Assembly (NCBI GenBank): GCA_947474005.1
Contig: CANJHI010000029.1
Location: 1 to 38,878, forward strand
DNA length: 38,878 nucleotides
Direction of reading: 5' to 3'
DNA from: Alphaproteobacteria bacterium
Lineage (GTDB): Bacteria > Pseudomonadota > Alphaproteobacteria > Reyranellales > Reyranellaceae
Both the position numbers and the translations under genes were made by a program. The notes under the pieces were generated by a model, which worked only from the letters and a program-made list of their open reading frames with translations, ran no database searches and was not told the origin of the DNA. Positions 17,378 through 24,799 of this stretch are shown here, piece after piece. Each line of letters starts with the position of its first letter. Position 1 is the first letter of the stretch.

Positions 17378-18307
17378 CTAGACGATCCCTTCCTCGCGGA
17401 AGATTTCGAGACACTTGCGAAGAGCGCGCTCATATCGGGCGCGCTCTTTTGCTATCGACTCGTCATTCCACGGGAAGAAGCCGCCCTTGGTCTTGAAGCC
17501 GATGCGGCCCTCGTCGACGTTGCGCTGAAGCACCGGCGGCGGGCCGTCGGCGTTGGTGAGATCGGGCCAGATGATCTTGGCCACGGCGCAGGTCGTGTCC
17601 CAGCCCGAATGTTCCTTCTGCATGATCGGGCCGGCGGCAGCGTAGCGGAAGCCGAACGAGAGCCGCACCGTGGCGTCGATATCCTCGGGCGAGGCGACGC
17701 CTTGCTCGATCAGCCACAGCGCCTCGCGCATCAGCGCGCCCTGGATGCGGTTGCCGAGAAAGCCGATCACGTCCTTCTTCACCTGCACCGGGCGCTTGCC
17801 GAGCGCGCTCATGATCGCGCCGACCTTTTCGGCGATGGCCGGGTCGCTGTGGATGGAGCGCACGACCTCGACCAGCGGGATCAGGTGCGCCGGCATGAAG
17901 AAGTGGAGGCCCAGCATGCGGCCCTGGGTCTTCAGGCCCTTGGCGATCTCGCTGATCGGGAAGCTCGAGGAATTCGAGGTCAGCGCACAGTCCGGCCGCG
18001 CGAGCCTTTCCATGTCGGCGAAGATCTGCTGCTTCAGCGCCAGGTCCTCCGTCACGGTCTCGACCACCAGGTCGATTTTGGACCACGGCGCTTCGGGTAG
18101 CGTCGCATAGGTGGCAAGGCCCGACGTGTCGGTGGGCTTGCCCATCGACGTGAGCGCCTTGGCCGTGGCCGCCGGCAATCCATCGCGTGTCGAGGCCGAG
18201 CGCGAGACCACGTCGACCTTCCAGCCGCCGCCCAGGAACATCGCGATGATGCCGACACCCATGGTGCCGCCCCCCAAGACGAGTGCGCGTTGTTCGCTTT
18301 GCGACAT
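17378..18307 (-). CDS. 3-hydroxyacyl-CoA dehydrogenase family protein
   Basis: A 309-residue NAD-dependent dehydrogenase of the 3HCDH family. The Rossmann motif GxGxxG is at residues 12-17 (GGGTMG). The catalytic His135 (GLHFFMPAH) and Glu147 (PLVEVV) have the 12-residue spacing of the human enzyme's His-Glu dyad. Ser and Asn contacts are present in TSNSSSFPISEIA (110-122) and GFLGNRIQ. The C-terminal 3HCDH domain carries the SFGFRYAAAGP and GFKTKGGFF segments. It would oxidise a 3-hydroxyacyl-CoA in beta-oxidation or a related pathway; close relatives act on 3-hydroxybutyryl-CoA, L-gulonate or carnitine, so chain length is open. Its last coding segment holds the helicase terminator on the opposite strand. 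It diverges from a crotonase gene (85 bases). Confidence 0.87.
   Translation of the reverse strand: MSQSEQRALVLGGGTMGVGIIAMFLGGGWKVDVVSRSASTRDGLPAATAKALTSMGKPTDTSGLATYATLPEAPWSKIDLVVETVTEDLALKQQIFADMERLARPDCALTSNSSSFPISEIAKGLKTQGRMLGLHFFMPAHLIPLVEVVRSIHSDPAIAEKVGAIMSALGKRPVQVKKDVIGFLGNRIQGALMREALWLIEQGVASPEDIDATVRLSFGFRYAAAGPIMQKEHSGWDTTCAVAKIIWPDLTNADGPPPVLQRNVDEGRIGFKTKGGFFPWNDESIAKERARYERALRKCLEIFREEGIV
17421..17450 (+). terminator. Rho-independent terminator of the helicase gene, inside a convergent ORF
   Basis: AGAGCGCGC (17421-17429) pairs perfectly with GCGCGCTCT (17439-17447) around a 9-base loop, followed by TTT (TTTT counting the stem's last base). The shape is that of an intrinsic terminator on the plus strand, 65-94 bases after the helicase stop. 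It lies in the coding sequence of the convergent dehydrogenase, near its C-terminus (the ERARYERALRK segment). Confidence 0.6.
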
Positions 18308-18392
18308 TCTTTGTCCTCCCTTATCGACGGATGCCCCACGGGCGGGGCAATATCGCGCCCAAGCTAGACAGTTTTAACCCGGGAGAAAACGC

Positions 18393-19163
18393 ATGAGCGC
18401 CACCAAGGACATCGGCATCAGCACCGACGGCGCCGTTGGCATCGTCGAGATCCAGCGTCCGCCGCACAACTTCTTCGATAATTCGCTGATCAACCAGATT
18501 GCCGATGCCTTCGAGGCGTTCGACCGCGACGTCAACATCCGCGCCTATGTGCTCTGCGCGCAGGGCAAGTCGTTCTGCGCCGGCGCCGATTTCGCCAACC
18601 GCCCGCAGACCGGCGCGGCCGAGAGCGGCAAGCATCTCTACAAGGAAGCGACCCGCCTGTTCCGCTCCAAGAAGCCGAGCGTCGGCGCGATCCAGGGACC
18701 GGCGATCGGCGGCGGCCTCGGCCTCGCCCTGATGCCGGACTTCCGCGTCACCTGCGCCGAGGGCCGCTTCGCCGCCAACTTCACGCGGCTGGGCTTCCAT
18801 CCCGGCTTCTCGCTCACCTACACCCTGCCGCGCCTGATCGGCCAGCAGAAGGCTAACCTGATGTTCTATACGGGCCGTCGCATCGGCGGCGAGGAAGCCG
18901 TCGCCTGGGGCATGGCCGACGTGCTGGTGCCGCAGGCCGACGTTCGCAAGGCCGCGATCGATCTCGCCAAGGAGATCGCCGAGAGCGCGCCGCTCGCGGT
19001 GATGTCGACGCGCGAGACCATGCGCCGCGGCTTCGCCGATGGTGCGGAAGCGGCGACGGAACGCGAGCTCACCGAGCAGGATTGGACGCGCAAGACTGAG
19101 GACTTCAAGGAAGGCATCAAGTCCTACGCCGAGAAGCGCCCCGGCAACTGGAAGGGTCGCTGA
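18393..19163 (+). CDS. Enoyl-CoA hydratase/isomerase family protein lacking canonical glutamates
   Basis: A 256-residue crotonase. Family marks are VEIQRPPHNFFDNSL near residue 18, KSFCAGADFANR near 61 and GPAIGGGLGLALMPDFRV near 101-118. The position of the first catalytic Glu is Gly (GGGLGLAL), and the second Glu is not present in AANFTRLGFHPGFS. A classical hydratase mechanism is therefore unlikely; isomerase, hydrolase or another crotonase reaction is possible. The ATG follows a GGGAGA ribosome site. An SDR gene starts 5 bases after its stop, so the pair (and DUF423) is probably an operon opposite the 3-hydroxyacyl-CoA dehydrogenase. Confidence 0.85.
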   Translation: MSATKDIGISTDGAVGIVEIQRPPHNFFDNSLINQIADAFEAFDRDVNIRAYVLCAQGKSFCAGADFANRPQTGAAESGKHLYKEATRLFRSKKPSVGAIQGPAIGGGLGLALMPDFRVTCAEGRFAANFTRLGFHPGFSLTYTLPRLIGQQKANLMFYTGRRIGGEEAVAWGMADVLVPQADVRKAAIDLAKEIAESAPLAVMSTRETMRRGFADGAEAATERELTEQDWTRKTEDFKEGIKSYAEKRPGNWKGR

Positions 19164-19168
19164 GCCAG

Positions 19169-19969
19169 ATGGGCCAGGTCTCGGGCAAGGTCGCCGTCGT
19201 CACCGGTGGCGCTTCCGGCATCGGCGAGGCCTGCTCGGAGACGCTGGCGCGTGAAGGCGCGGCGGTCCTCATCACCGACATCGACGATGTGCTGGGCAAG
19301 GAAGTCGCCCAGCGCATCACCACGGCGGGGGGCAAGGCGCACTATCTGCGCCATGACGTGCGCGACGAGGCCGGCTGGCCCGGCGTGATCGCCGAAGCCG
19401 AGAAGCGTTTCGGCCGGCTCGACATCATGGTGGCCAATGCCGGCATCGGCGTCATGGCGCCGATCGCCGAGATGACCCTGGCCGACTGGCAGCGCCAGCA
19501 GGCGATCAACCTCGACGGTGTGTTCCTCTCGATCAAGCATGCGATCCCGGCGATGAAGCGAGCGGGCGGCGGCTCGCTCGTGCTCATGTCGTCGATCGCC
19601 GGCCTGCGCGGCGCGCCCGGCCTTGCCGCCTATTCGGCGACCAAGGGTGGCGTGCGGTTGCTCGCCAAGTCGGTGGCGCTCGAGCATGCCCACGACAACA
19701 TCCGCTGCAACTCCGTTCATCCCGGCATCATCGCCACGCCGATCTGGGGCAAGATTCCGACCGGTGCCGAAGGCAACCGCCGCAACGCGCCTATAGATCC
19801 GCGTGAGAGGGCCGAGCTCGCGTCACCGATCGCGCGCGTCGGCGAGGCGCAGGACATCGCCAACGGCGTGCTGTTCCTCTGCACCGAGGCGGCCAACTAC
19901 ATGACCGGCCAGGAACTGGTCATCGACGGCGGCATCACCGCCGGCGGCCGGCCTCAGCGTCCGCAATAG
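19169..19969 (+). CDS. SDR family oxidoreductase, probably NAD-dependent
   Basis: A 266-residue classical SDR. TGGASGIG is at residues 12-19, and Asp37 at the end of the second strand (LITDIDD) favours NAD. NAG (90-92) is in place. The catalytic set is Asn114, Ser141/142, Tyr155 and Lys159 (YSATK). DGG lies near the C-terminus (ELVIDGGITAGG). It may act on a hydroxyacyl-CoA or other alcohol/ketone made by the neighbouring crotonase, judging only from 5-base spacing. The DUF423 gene begins 5 bases after its stop. Confidence 0.88.
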   Translation: MGQVSGKVAVVTGGASGIGEACSETLAREGAAVLITDIDDVLGKEVAQRITTAGGKAHYLRHDVRDEAGWPGVIAEAEKRFGRLDIMVANAGIGVMAPIAEMTLADWQRQQAINLDGVFLSIKHAIPAMKRAGGGSLVLMSSIAGLRGAPGLAAYSATKGGVRLLAKSVALEHAHDNIRCNSVHPGIIATPIWGKIPTGAEGNRRNAPIDPRERAELASPIARVGEAQDIANGVLFLCTEAANYMTGQELVIDGGITAGGRPQRPQ

Positions 19970-19974
19970 CTTTC

Positions 19975-20376
19975 GTGGGCGGTGCCGCGGCAAAGGGCTG
20001 GATTGTCGTCGCAGCGCTGAGCGGTGCGATCTCGGTGGTCGTCGGCGCTTTTGCGGCGCACGGCCTCGACCTGCGCACGGAAGCGGGCCTCAAGGCGCGC
20101 GAATGGCTGCAGACCGGCAGCCAGTACGAAATGATCCATGCGCTCGCCATGCTGGGCGTCGCGGCGCTGTGCACCGGCGGCAGGCTGCAGGACAGGCTGG
20201 CGATTGTCGCGCAATGCCTGTTCCTCGCAGGCAGCGTCCTGTTTCCCGGCGCGCTCTATGCGCTCGCTTTCGGCGGCCCGCGATGGTTCGGCGCCGTCGC
20301 CCCGATCGGCGGCCTCGCCTTCATCGCCGGCTGGATCGTCATAGGCATCGCCGCGTTGAGGAAACGCGGCGCCTGA
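19975..20376 (+). CDS. DUF423 family small membrane protein
   Basis: A 133-residue protein with four hydrophobic segments. The N-terminal ALSGAISVVVGAFAAHGL segment is the DUF423 hallmark, and the later EMIHALAMLGVAAL segment matches the family's conserved His region. Function is not established for the family. The start is a GTG at 19975, 5 bases after the SDR stop, so it is probably co-transcribed. It ends 2 bases from the convergent CinA-like stop. Confidence 0.82.
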   Translation: MGGAAAKGWIVVAALSGAISVVVGAFAAHGLDLRTEAGLKAREWLQTGSQYEMIHALAMLGVAALCTGGRLQDRLAIVAQCLFLAGSVLFPGALYALAFGGPRWFGAVAPIGGLAFIAGWIVIGIAALRKRGA

Positions 20377-20378
20377 CT

Positions 20379-20861
20379 TCAGGAAAGCTGCTCGTCCAAC
20401 AGCTTGAGTGCTTCGGCGGCGAAGGCGCGCATGTTGGCGACGCGGTCGCCCGAGCCGGTGCGGAGCGTGCGCGCGATGCTCCCATTGGGGCCGACGACCG
20501 CCACGCAGGTGTGGCCCGCCGGGTCGCCGTAGGAATTGCCGGTCGGACCGGAGGCGCCGGTCTCCGCCAGGCCCCAGGTCGTCTTCAGTCGCTCGCGCAC
20601 ATGCTCGGCCGCCAGCAGCGCCCACGGCTCGGAAGAGGAGCGCACGCCGGCGCGCTTTTCGCGCGGCACGGCCAGAAAGGCGTCGCCCGCCGGGCGGGTG
20701 TAGACCACGGCGCCGCCCATGAAGTAGGCCGAGGCGCCGGGCACGGCGAGCAGCACGGCGGAAACGAGTCCGCCGGCCGAGGATTCCGAGACGCCGACCG
20801 TTTCCTTGCGGGCTTTTAGTTTCTCGCCGACTTTCTTGGCGAGCGGCAGAAGCGAGTCCAT
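20379..20861 (-). CDS. CinA C-terminal domain protein (nicotinamide-nucleotide amidohydrolase family)
   Basis: A 160-residue stand-alone CinA-like domain. Members such as PncC deamidate NMN to nicotinate mononucleotide in pyridine nucleotide salvage. The conserved start motif is present as SESSAGGLVSA (near residues 25-35), where PncC proteins usually read ESxTGG, so the Thr is Ala here. The second conserved segment GASGPTGN replaces the usual GIAGPGGG. These changes leave NMN deamidase activity uncertain. It lies 4 bases downstream of the DOPA-dioxygenase-like gene on the same strand. Confidence 0.8.
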   Translation of the reverse strand: MDSLLPLAKKVGEKLKARKETVGVSESSAGGLVSAVLLAVPGASAYFMGGAVVYTRPAGDAFLAVPREKRAGVRSSSEPWALLAAEHVRERLKTTWGLAETGASGPTGNSYGDPAGHTCVAVVGPNGSIARTLRTGSGDRVANMRAFAAEALKLLDEQLS

Positions 20862-20865
20862 CGGA

Positions 20866-21210
20866 TCAGTCCTTCTTGGTGAAGATGTCGAGCACCAGCG
20901 GCACCTGCTGGCCCATCCAGATCGCGCGGTCGCGATGATCTTCGAGATCGTGCCCGGTGTTGGGATGGATGAACAGCGTGAGGTCGCCGCGGTTGAGCGT
21001 CAACCACGACAGCAGCGGGGCGAACTGCTCGTTCTTGAACGCCACCTGATAGCTGAAGCGCGGATGCGGTCCGACGGGCCGTTCGTGAAAGCGGCCCATC
21101 TCAATGGGAAAGGCTTTTTCGATGCGCTCGCGCAGCGCCCAGGCGGCGTCGCGCGAGGCGGGATCAAAGTAGACGTGGGCATGCCAGTCGAGGATTTGGG
21201 GTGTGTTCAT
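20866..21210 (-). CDS. DOPA 4,5-dioxygenase family protein
   Basis: A 114-residue protein of the small DOPA dioxygenase family first known from the fungus Amanita. Conserved His motifs are visible: WHAHVYFD (residues 9-16), GPHPRFSY near 47-54, and FIHPNTGHDLEDH near 80-92. These would bind iron for extradiol-type cleavage of a catechol. Bacterial relatives have only loosely known activity. The length matches the family (about 110-120). It is first gene of a pair with the CinA-like gene and diverges from the acyl-CoA dehydrogenases (86 bases). Confidence 0.82.
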   Translation of the reverse strand: MNTPQILDWHAHVYFDPASRDAAWALRERIEKAFPIEMGRFHERPVGPHPRFSYQVAFKNEQFAPLLSWLTLNRGDLTLFIHPNTGHDLEDHRDRAIWMGQQVPLVLDIFTKKD

Positions 21211-21296
21211 GGCTGCAGCCTAGCACATCCCCCGACCCGCCTGACGGAACCCAGAGCCGTTCCCCGATGCGGGCCGGCTTGCTAGGGTCGGTTATC

Positions 21297-22421
21297 ATGA
21301 ACTTCGATTTTTCCGACGATCAGAAGCTGCTCAAGGAGCAGGTTCGCAAATTCCTCGCCGACAAGTGCTCGACCAAAGTGGTTCGGCGCGTGCTCGACGG
21401 CAACGAAACCCATGCCGACGATGTCTGGAAGGGCCTCGTCGACCTCGGCGTGCCCGGCCTCGGGATCCCCGAGGAATACGGCGGATCGGGTCTCTCGCCG
21501 CTCGAAGTCTGCGTCGTGGCCGAGGAGATCGGCCGCGCGGCGGCACCCGTGCCGTTCGACACCTCCGTCGTGCTGGCGACCGAGGCGCTGAAGCTCGCGG
21601 GCTCCGAGGCGCAGAAGAAGAAATTTCTGACCGGGCTCGCCTCGGGCCAGGCGATCGGCACGCTCGCCATCGCCGAGGGGCCGCAGCCGCCCAGGCCGCG
21701 CAACATCCGGACGACCTTCGGCGGCGGTCGCCTCAACGGCAAGAAGGTGCCGGTGACCGACGGCGAGGCCGCGACCTTCGCGATTGCGCTGGCCAATACA
21801 GGCGGTACCGGAGACCGCGCCCTCTCGCTGGTGCTGGTCGATCTCAAGCAGGCGGCCGTGGCGAAGAAGCGGGTCGAGACGATCGATCCGACGCGCAAGC
21901 ATGCCGAACTCGCCTTCAAGGACGCCTCGGCCGAGTTGCTGGGCGGCGAAGGTGAGGGCTGGCGGCTGCTCGAACAGCTCTACGACGCGGCGGCGGTCTA
22001 TTTCGCCTTCGCGCAGGTCGGCGGCGCCGAGGCCGCGATGTGGATGGCGCGCGACTATGCGCTGCAGCGTCAGGCCTTCGGCCGCGCCATCGGCTCCTAC
22101 CAGGCGATCAAGCACAAGCTTGCCGACTGCTACGTCAAGCTCGAGCTTGCCCGCTCCAACGCCTACTACGGTGCGATGATGCTGACCGAAGGTGGCGCCG
22201 ATCTCGCGGTCGCAGCGGCTGCGGCGCGGATTGCCGCCACCGAGGCCTATGACTTCGCCGCCAAGGAGAACATCCAGACCCATGGCGGCATCGGCTTCAC
22301 CTGGGAAGCCGACACGCAGTTCCACTATCGCCGCTCGCGCCTGCTGGCGCTGTCGATCGGTGGACCGATGGCGTGGAAGGACAAGCTCGTCACCCGGCTC
22401 GAACAGAAGAACGCGGCGTAG
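21297..22421 (+). CDS. Acyl-CoA dehydrogenase, probable non-catalytic or partner subunit
   Basis: A 374-residue acyl-CoA dehydrogenase fold. The N-terminal helical domain starts MNFDFSDDQKLLKEQVRKFL, the beta-barrel segment carries TLAIAEG, and the C-terminal domain has the FAD-contacting RQAFGRAIGSYQAIKHKLAD (Arg258 region) and THGGIGFTWE. At the helix-G position, where its neighbour has a catalytic Glu, this protein reads QLYDAAAVYF, without ERL. This fits the smaller partner of two-gene heteromeric enzymes known from actinobacterial steroid catabolism. The ATG at 21297 is chosen because the upstream open frame (to 21201) lacks family sequence. The next gene starts 12 bases downstream. Confidence 0.87.
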   Translation: MNFDFSDDQKLLKEQVRKFLADKCSTKVVRRVLDGNETHADDVWKGLVDLGVPGLGIPEEYGGSGLSPLEVCVVAEEIGRAAAPVPFDTSVVLATEALKLAGSEAQKKKFLTGLASGQAIGTLAIAEGPQPPRPRNIRTTFGGGRLNGKKVPVTDGEAATFAIALANTGGTGDRALSLVLVDLKQAAVAKKRVETIDPTRKHAELAFKDASAELLGGEGEGWRLLEQLYDAAAVYFAFAQVGGAEAAMWMARDYALQRQAFGRAIGSYQAIKHKLADCYVKLELARSNAYYGAMMLTEGGADLAVAAAAARIAATEAYDFAAKENIQTHGGIGFTWEADTQFHYRRSRLLALSIGGPMAWKDKLVTRLEQKNAA

Positions 22422-22433
22422 GAGGAAATCACC

Positions 22434-23657
22434 ATGGACTTCAACGACACGCCCGAAGAAGCTGCCTTCCGCAAGGAAGTCCGCACCTGGCTCGAAGCCA
22501 ACGCCACCCGCAAGAGCGACGACAAGCAGAGCTTTCGTGCCCGCAACGACGATCCCGAGCTTCTGAAGAAAGCCAAGGAGTGGCAGGACAAGAAGGCCAA
22601 GGCCGGCTACGCCCGCATCACCTGGCCGAAGGAATTCGGCGGTCGCGGCGCCTCGCCGATCCTGCAGGTGATCTACCAGCAGGAAGAGGCCAACTTCCTG
22701 GTGCCGCTCGGCTTCTTCGACATCGGTCTCGGCATGTGCATTCCCACCATGATGGCCTATGCCAAACCCGAGCAGCTCGCCCGCTACGTGAAGCCGGCCC
22801 TGCATGGTCAGGAAGTGTGGTGCCAGCTCTTCTCGGAGCCTGCTGCGGGTTCGGACGTGGCTGGCATCCGCACCAAGGCCGAACGAGATGGCGATAGCTG
22901 GGTCATCAACGGCCAGAAGGTCTGGACCTCGGGCGCGCATTATTGCGACTACGGCATCGTCATCACCCGCACCGATCCCAACGTGCCCAAGCACGCGGGC
23001 CTCACCATGTTCTTCCTCGACATGAAGACACCCGGGGTCGAAGTGCGCCCGATCAAGCAGATGTCGGGAGGCGCCAACTTCAACGAGGTGTTCTTCACCG
23101 ACGTGCGCCTTCCCGACAGCCAGCGCCTGGGCAAGGTCGGCGAGGGCTGGAAGGCCGCGCTCACCACGCTGATGAACGAGCGCCTCGCCGTCGGCTTGCC
23201 CTCGGGCGGCCTCGACATCGACGAGTTGATGGAACTTGCGCGCGACACCGACCTCGAGGACGGTCCCGCGATCCGCAACCAGCAGGTCCGCGGCAAGATC
23301 GCCGAATGGTACGTCCAGCAGCAGGGGCTGAAGCTCACCCGCTACCGTACGCTGACCGCACTCTCCAAGGGCCAGACGCCGGGACCGGAATCCTCGATCA
23401 TCAAGATCGTGGCCGCGCCCAAGATGCAGGACATGGGTGCCTTCGCCATGGAGCTGATGGGCCACGCCGGCATCATGAAGGAGGACGTGCCGCACGCGGC
23501 CGGCTTCCAGGCGCAGTGGATCGGTGGCGCCGGCTTCCGCATCGCCGGCGGCACCGACGAGATCCTGCGCAACATCGTGGCCGAGCGGGTGCTGGGGCTG
23601 CCTGCCGACATCCGCGTCGACAAGGATATTCCGTTTAATCAACTGGGAAAGAAATAG
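22434..23657 (+). CDS. Acyl-CoA dehydrogenase, probable catalytic subunit
   Basis: A 407-residue FAD-dependent acyl-CoA dehydrogenase that would introduce a 2,3 double bond in an acyl-CoA. Marks are WPKEFGGRGASP near residue 64, QLFSEPAAGSDVAGI near 130, INGQKVWTSGAHYCDYGIVITRT near 160-182, and the C-terminal AGGTDEILRNIVAERVLGLP. The classical Glu in the YEGT position is absent (AGGT). Glu249 in NERLAVG lies at the isovaleryl-CoA dehydrogenase-type base position and is the likely catalytic residue. A strong AGGAGGAAA ribosome site precedes the ATG. The pair is probably co-translated and may form an alpha2beta2 enzyme. Electron transfer flavoprotein genes are not nearby. Confidence 0.88.
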   Translation: MDFNDTPEEAAFRKEVRTWLEANATRKSDDKQSFRARNDDPELLKKAKEWQDKKAKAGYARITWPKEFGGRGASPILQVIYQQEEANFLVPLGFFDIGLGMCIPTMMAYAKPEQLARYVKPALHGQEVWCQLFSEPAAGSDVAGIRTKAERDGDSWVINGQKVWTSGAHYCDYGIVITRTDPNVPKHAGLTMFFLDMKTPGVEVRPIKQMSGGANFNEVFFTDVRLPDSQRLGKVGEGWKAALTTLMNERLAVGLPSGGLDIDELMELARDTDLEDGPAIRNQQVRGKIAEWYVQQQGLKLTRYRTLTALSKGQTPGPESSIIKIVAAPKMQDMGAFAMELMGHAGIMKEDVPHAAGFQAQWIGGAGFRIAGGTDEILRNIVAERVLGLPADIRVDKDIPFNQLGKK

Positions 23658-23670
23658 ACACCTTGGATCT

Positions 23671-23720
23671 CCTCCCCTGAGCGGACTCCGCTCAGGGGAG
23701 GTGCCCTCGTCTTACGAGGG
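23671..23720. repeat. REP-like palindromic element (two consecutive inverted repeats)
   Basis: A 15-bp perfect inverted repeat (23671-23685 with 23687-23701, one unpaired base, arms CCTCCCCTGAGCGGA) is followed by a second hairpin, CCCTCGT-CTT-ACGAGGG (23704-23720). It lies 13 bases after the acyl-CoA dehydrogenase stop and resembles extragenic mosaic repeats of alphaproteobacteria. It could terminate the plus-strand transcript or be a mobile REP-type element. Only one copy is seen in the window. Confidence 0.55.
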
Positions 23721-23786
23721 CGGCGGGGTTCATGTCTTTTCTGCGCGGTGCGGGCTCTCGCGCCTGTGAAGGCGCTGCCGCCCGCC

Positions 23787-23820
23787 GGCGCTTAAGCAGC
23801 GCTAGCGCTGCTTAAGCGCC
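23787..23820. repeat. Perfect 34-bp palindrome centred on the tctC stop codon
   Basis: Two 17-bp arms with no spacer (arm GGCGCTTAAGCAGCGCT) give a fully self-complementary 34-bp site. Its centre falls in the TAG stop codon of tctC (23802-23804), so half of it encodes the last residues (ALKQR). There is no T run on either side. It may act as a 3'-end hairpin for the tct operon transcript or be part of the same mosaic repeat as 23671-23720. Confidence 0.75.
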
Positions 23821-24770
23821 CACTCTGTATACTTCTTCGCCTGCGCCTGCGTGTCGGCGTAGTACCTGGCGTATTCCGCACCGACCATCGGCTTCAGCGC
23901 CAGCCCGACGGCGTCCATCTTCTGCAGCATCTCAGGGCTCTTGATCGCTTTCAGAAAGGCGGTCTCGATCACCTTCACGATGTCGGCCGGCGTGCCCTTG
24001 GGGGCACCGACGCCGCGCGTCGAGGACGAGATCACCGTGCCGTAGCCCAGGTCCTTGGTGGTCGGCACATCGGGCAGGAACTTGGAGCGCTCGCTGTCGG
24101 TGATCGCAAGGCCGCGAACCTCGCCGGACTGGACACGCTTGAAGACGCTGCCGACGTTGTCGAAGGCCACATCGACGTGGCCGCCCAGGACGCCCGCGAG
24201 CTGCTGGGTGCCGCTGTCGAAATGGACGATACGGAACTCGACCTTGGCCGCCTCCTGAACCATCAGGATGGCGAGATGGTCGTCGCTCAGGATGCCGGTG
24301 GTGCAGGCGCTGAGCGTGCCCGGCGCCTTCCTGGCCGCGTCGATCAGGTCGGCCAGCGTCTTGTAGGGGCTGTCGCCCTTGACCCAGATCAGGCCCGGAT
24401 CGAGCACTTGATTGATGATGGGAATGAAGCTGTCGACGTTGAACATCGCCTTGCGCTCGGGGTCGAGGATGATGGTGTTCACGGCGGGCAGGTTGAGGAA
24501 GCCCAGTGTGTAGCCGTCAGGCTTGGCGCGGGCGACCTCGGTAAATCCGATCTGGCCGCCGGCGCCCGCCTTGTTGACCACGGTGATCGGCTGACCGAGG
24601 TCCTTCTCGGCCGCCGCCGCCAGGATGCGTGCCCCGATGTCGGTGCTGCCGCCGGGAGCAAAGGCCACGACGAGCTGCACGGCGCGGCGCGGATAGTTCT
24701 GGGCGATGGCGGGGCTTGCGACGGTGATGGCCGCCGAGGCGGCGAGCAGGGTGCGGCGACGGATGAACAT
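23802..24770 (-). CDS. tctC: Tripartite tricarboxylate transporter substrate-binding protein (Bug/TctC family)
   Basis: A 322-residue periplasmic Bug-family binding protein. Residues 1-23 are the export signal (FIRRRTLLAAS then a hydrophobic core, cleavage near AIA-QNY); the RRR start resembles a Tat signal, though Sec export is possible. The mature part has the family's YPRRAVQLVVAFAPGGSTDIGAR segment, the VVNKAGAGGQIG segment that forms one ligand loop, and KPDGYTLGF. Bug proteins bind carboxylates such as citrate, tricarballylate or aromatic acids, or amides and aspartate; the ligand is unknown. It is the last gene of the operon (order B-A-C), 29 bases after tctA. Its stop codon lies in a perfect 34-bp palindrome. 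Confidence 0.9.
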   Translation of the reverse strand: MFIRRRTLLAASAAITVASPAIAQNYPRRAVQLVVAFAPGGSTDIGARILAAAAEKDLGQPITVVNKAGAGGQIGFTEVARAKPDGYTLGFLNLPAVNTIILDPERKAMFNVDSFIPIINQVLDPGLIWVKGDSPYKTLADLIDAARKAPGTLSACTTGILSDDHLAILMVQEAAKVEFRIVHFDSGTQQLAGVLGGHVDVAFDNVGSVFKRVQSGEVRGLAITDSERSKFLPDVPTTKDLGYGTVISSSTRGVGAPKGTPADIVKVIETAFLKAIKSPEMLQKMDAVGLALKPMVGAEYARYYADTQAQAKKYTEWALKQR

Positions 24771-24799
24771 TCTTTCCTCCCTTTTGCGTATTCGACTGT

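Noticed and set aside
21282..23642. A 786-codon open frame on the minus strand
   Set aside because: It lies exactly antisense to the two acyl-CoA dehydrogenases, has a His/Arg/Gly-rich composition without domains, and is the usual by-product of GC-rich codon use.
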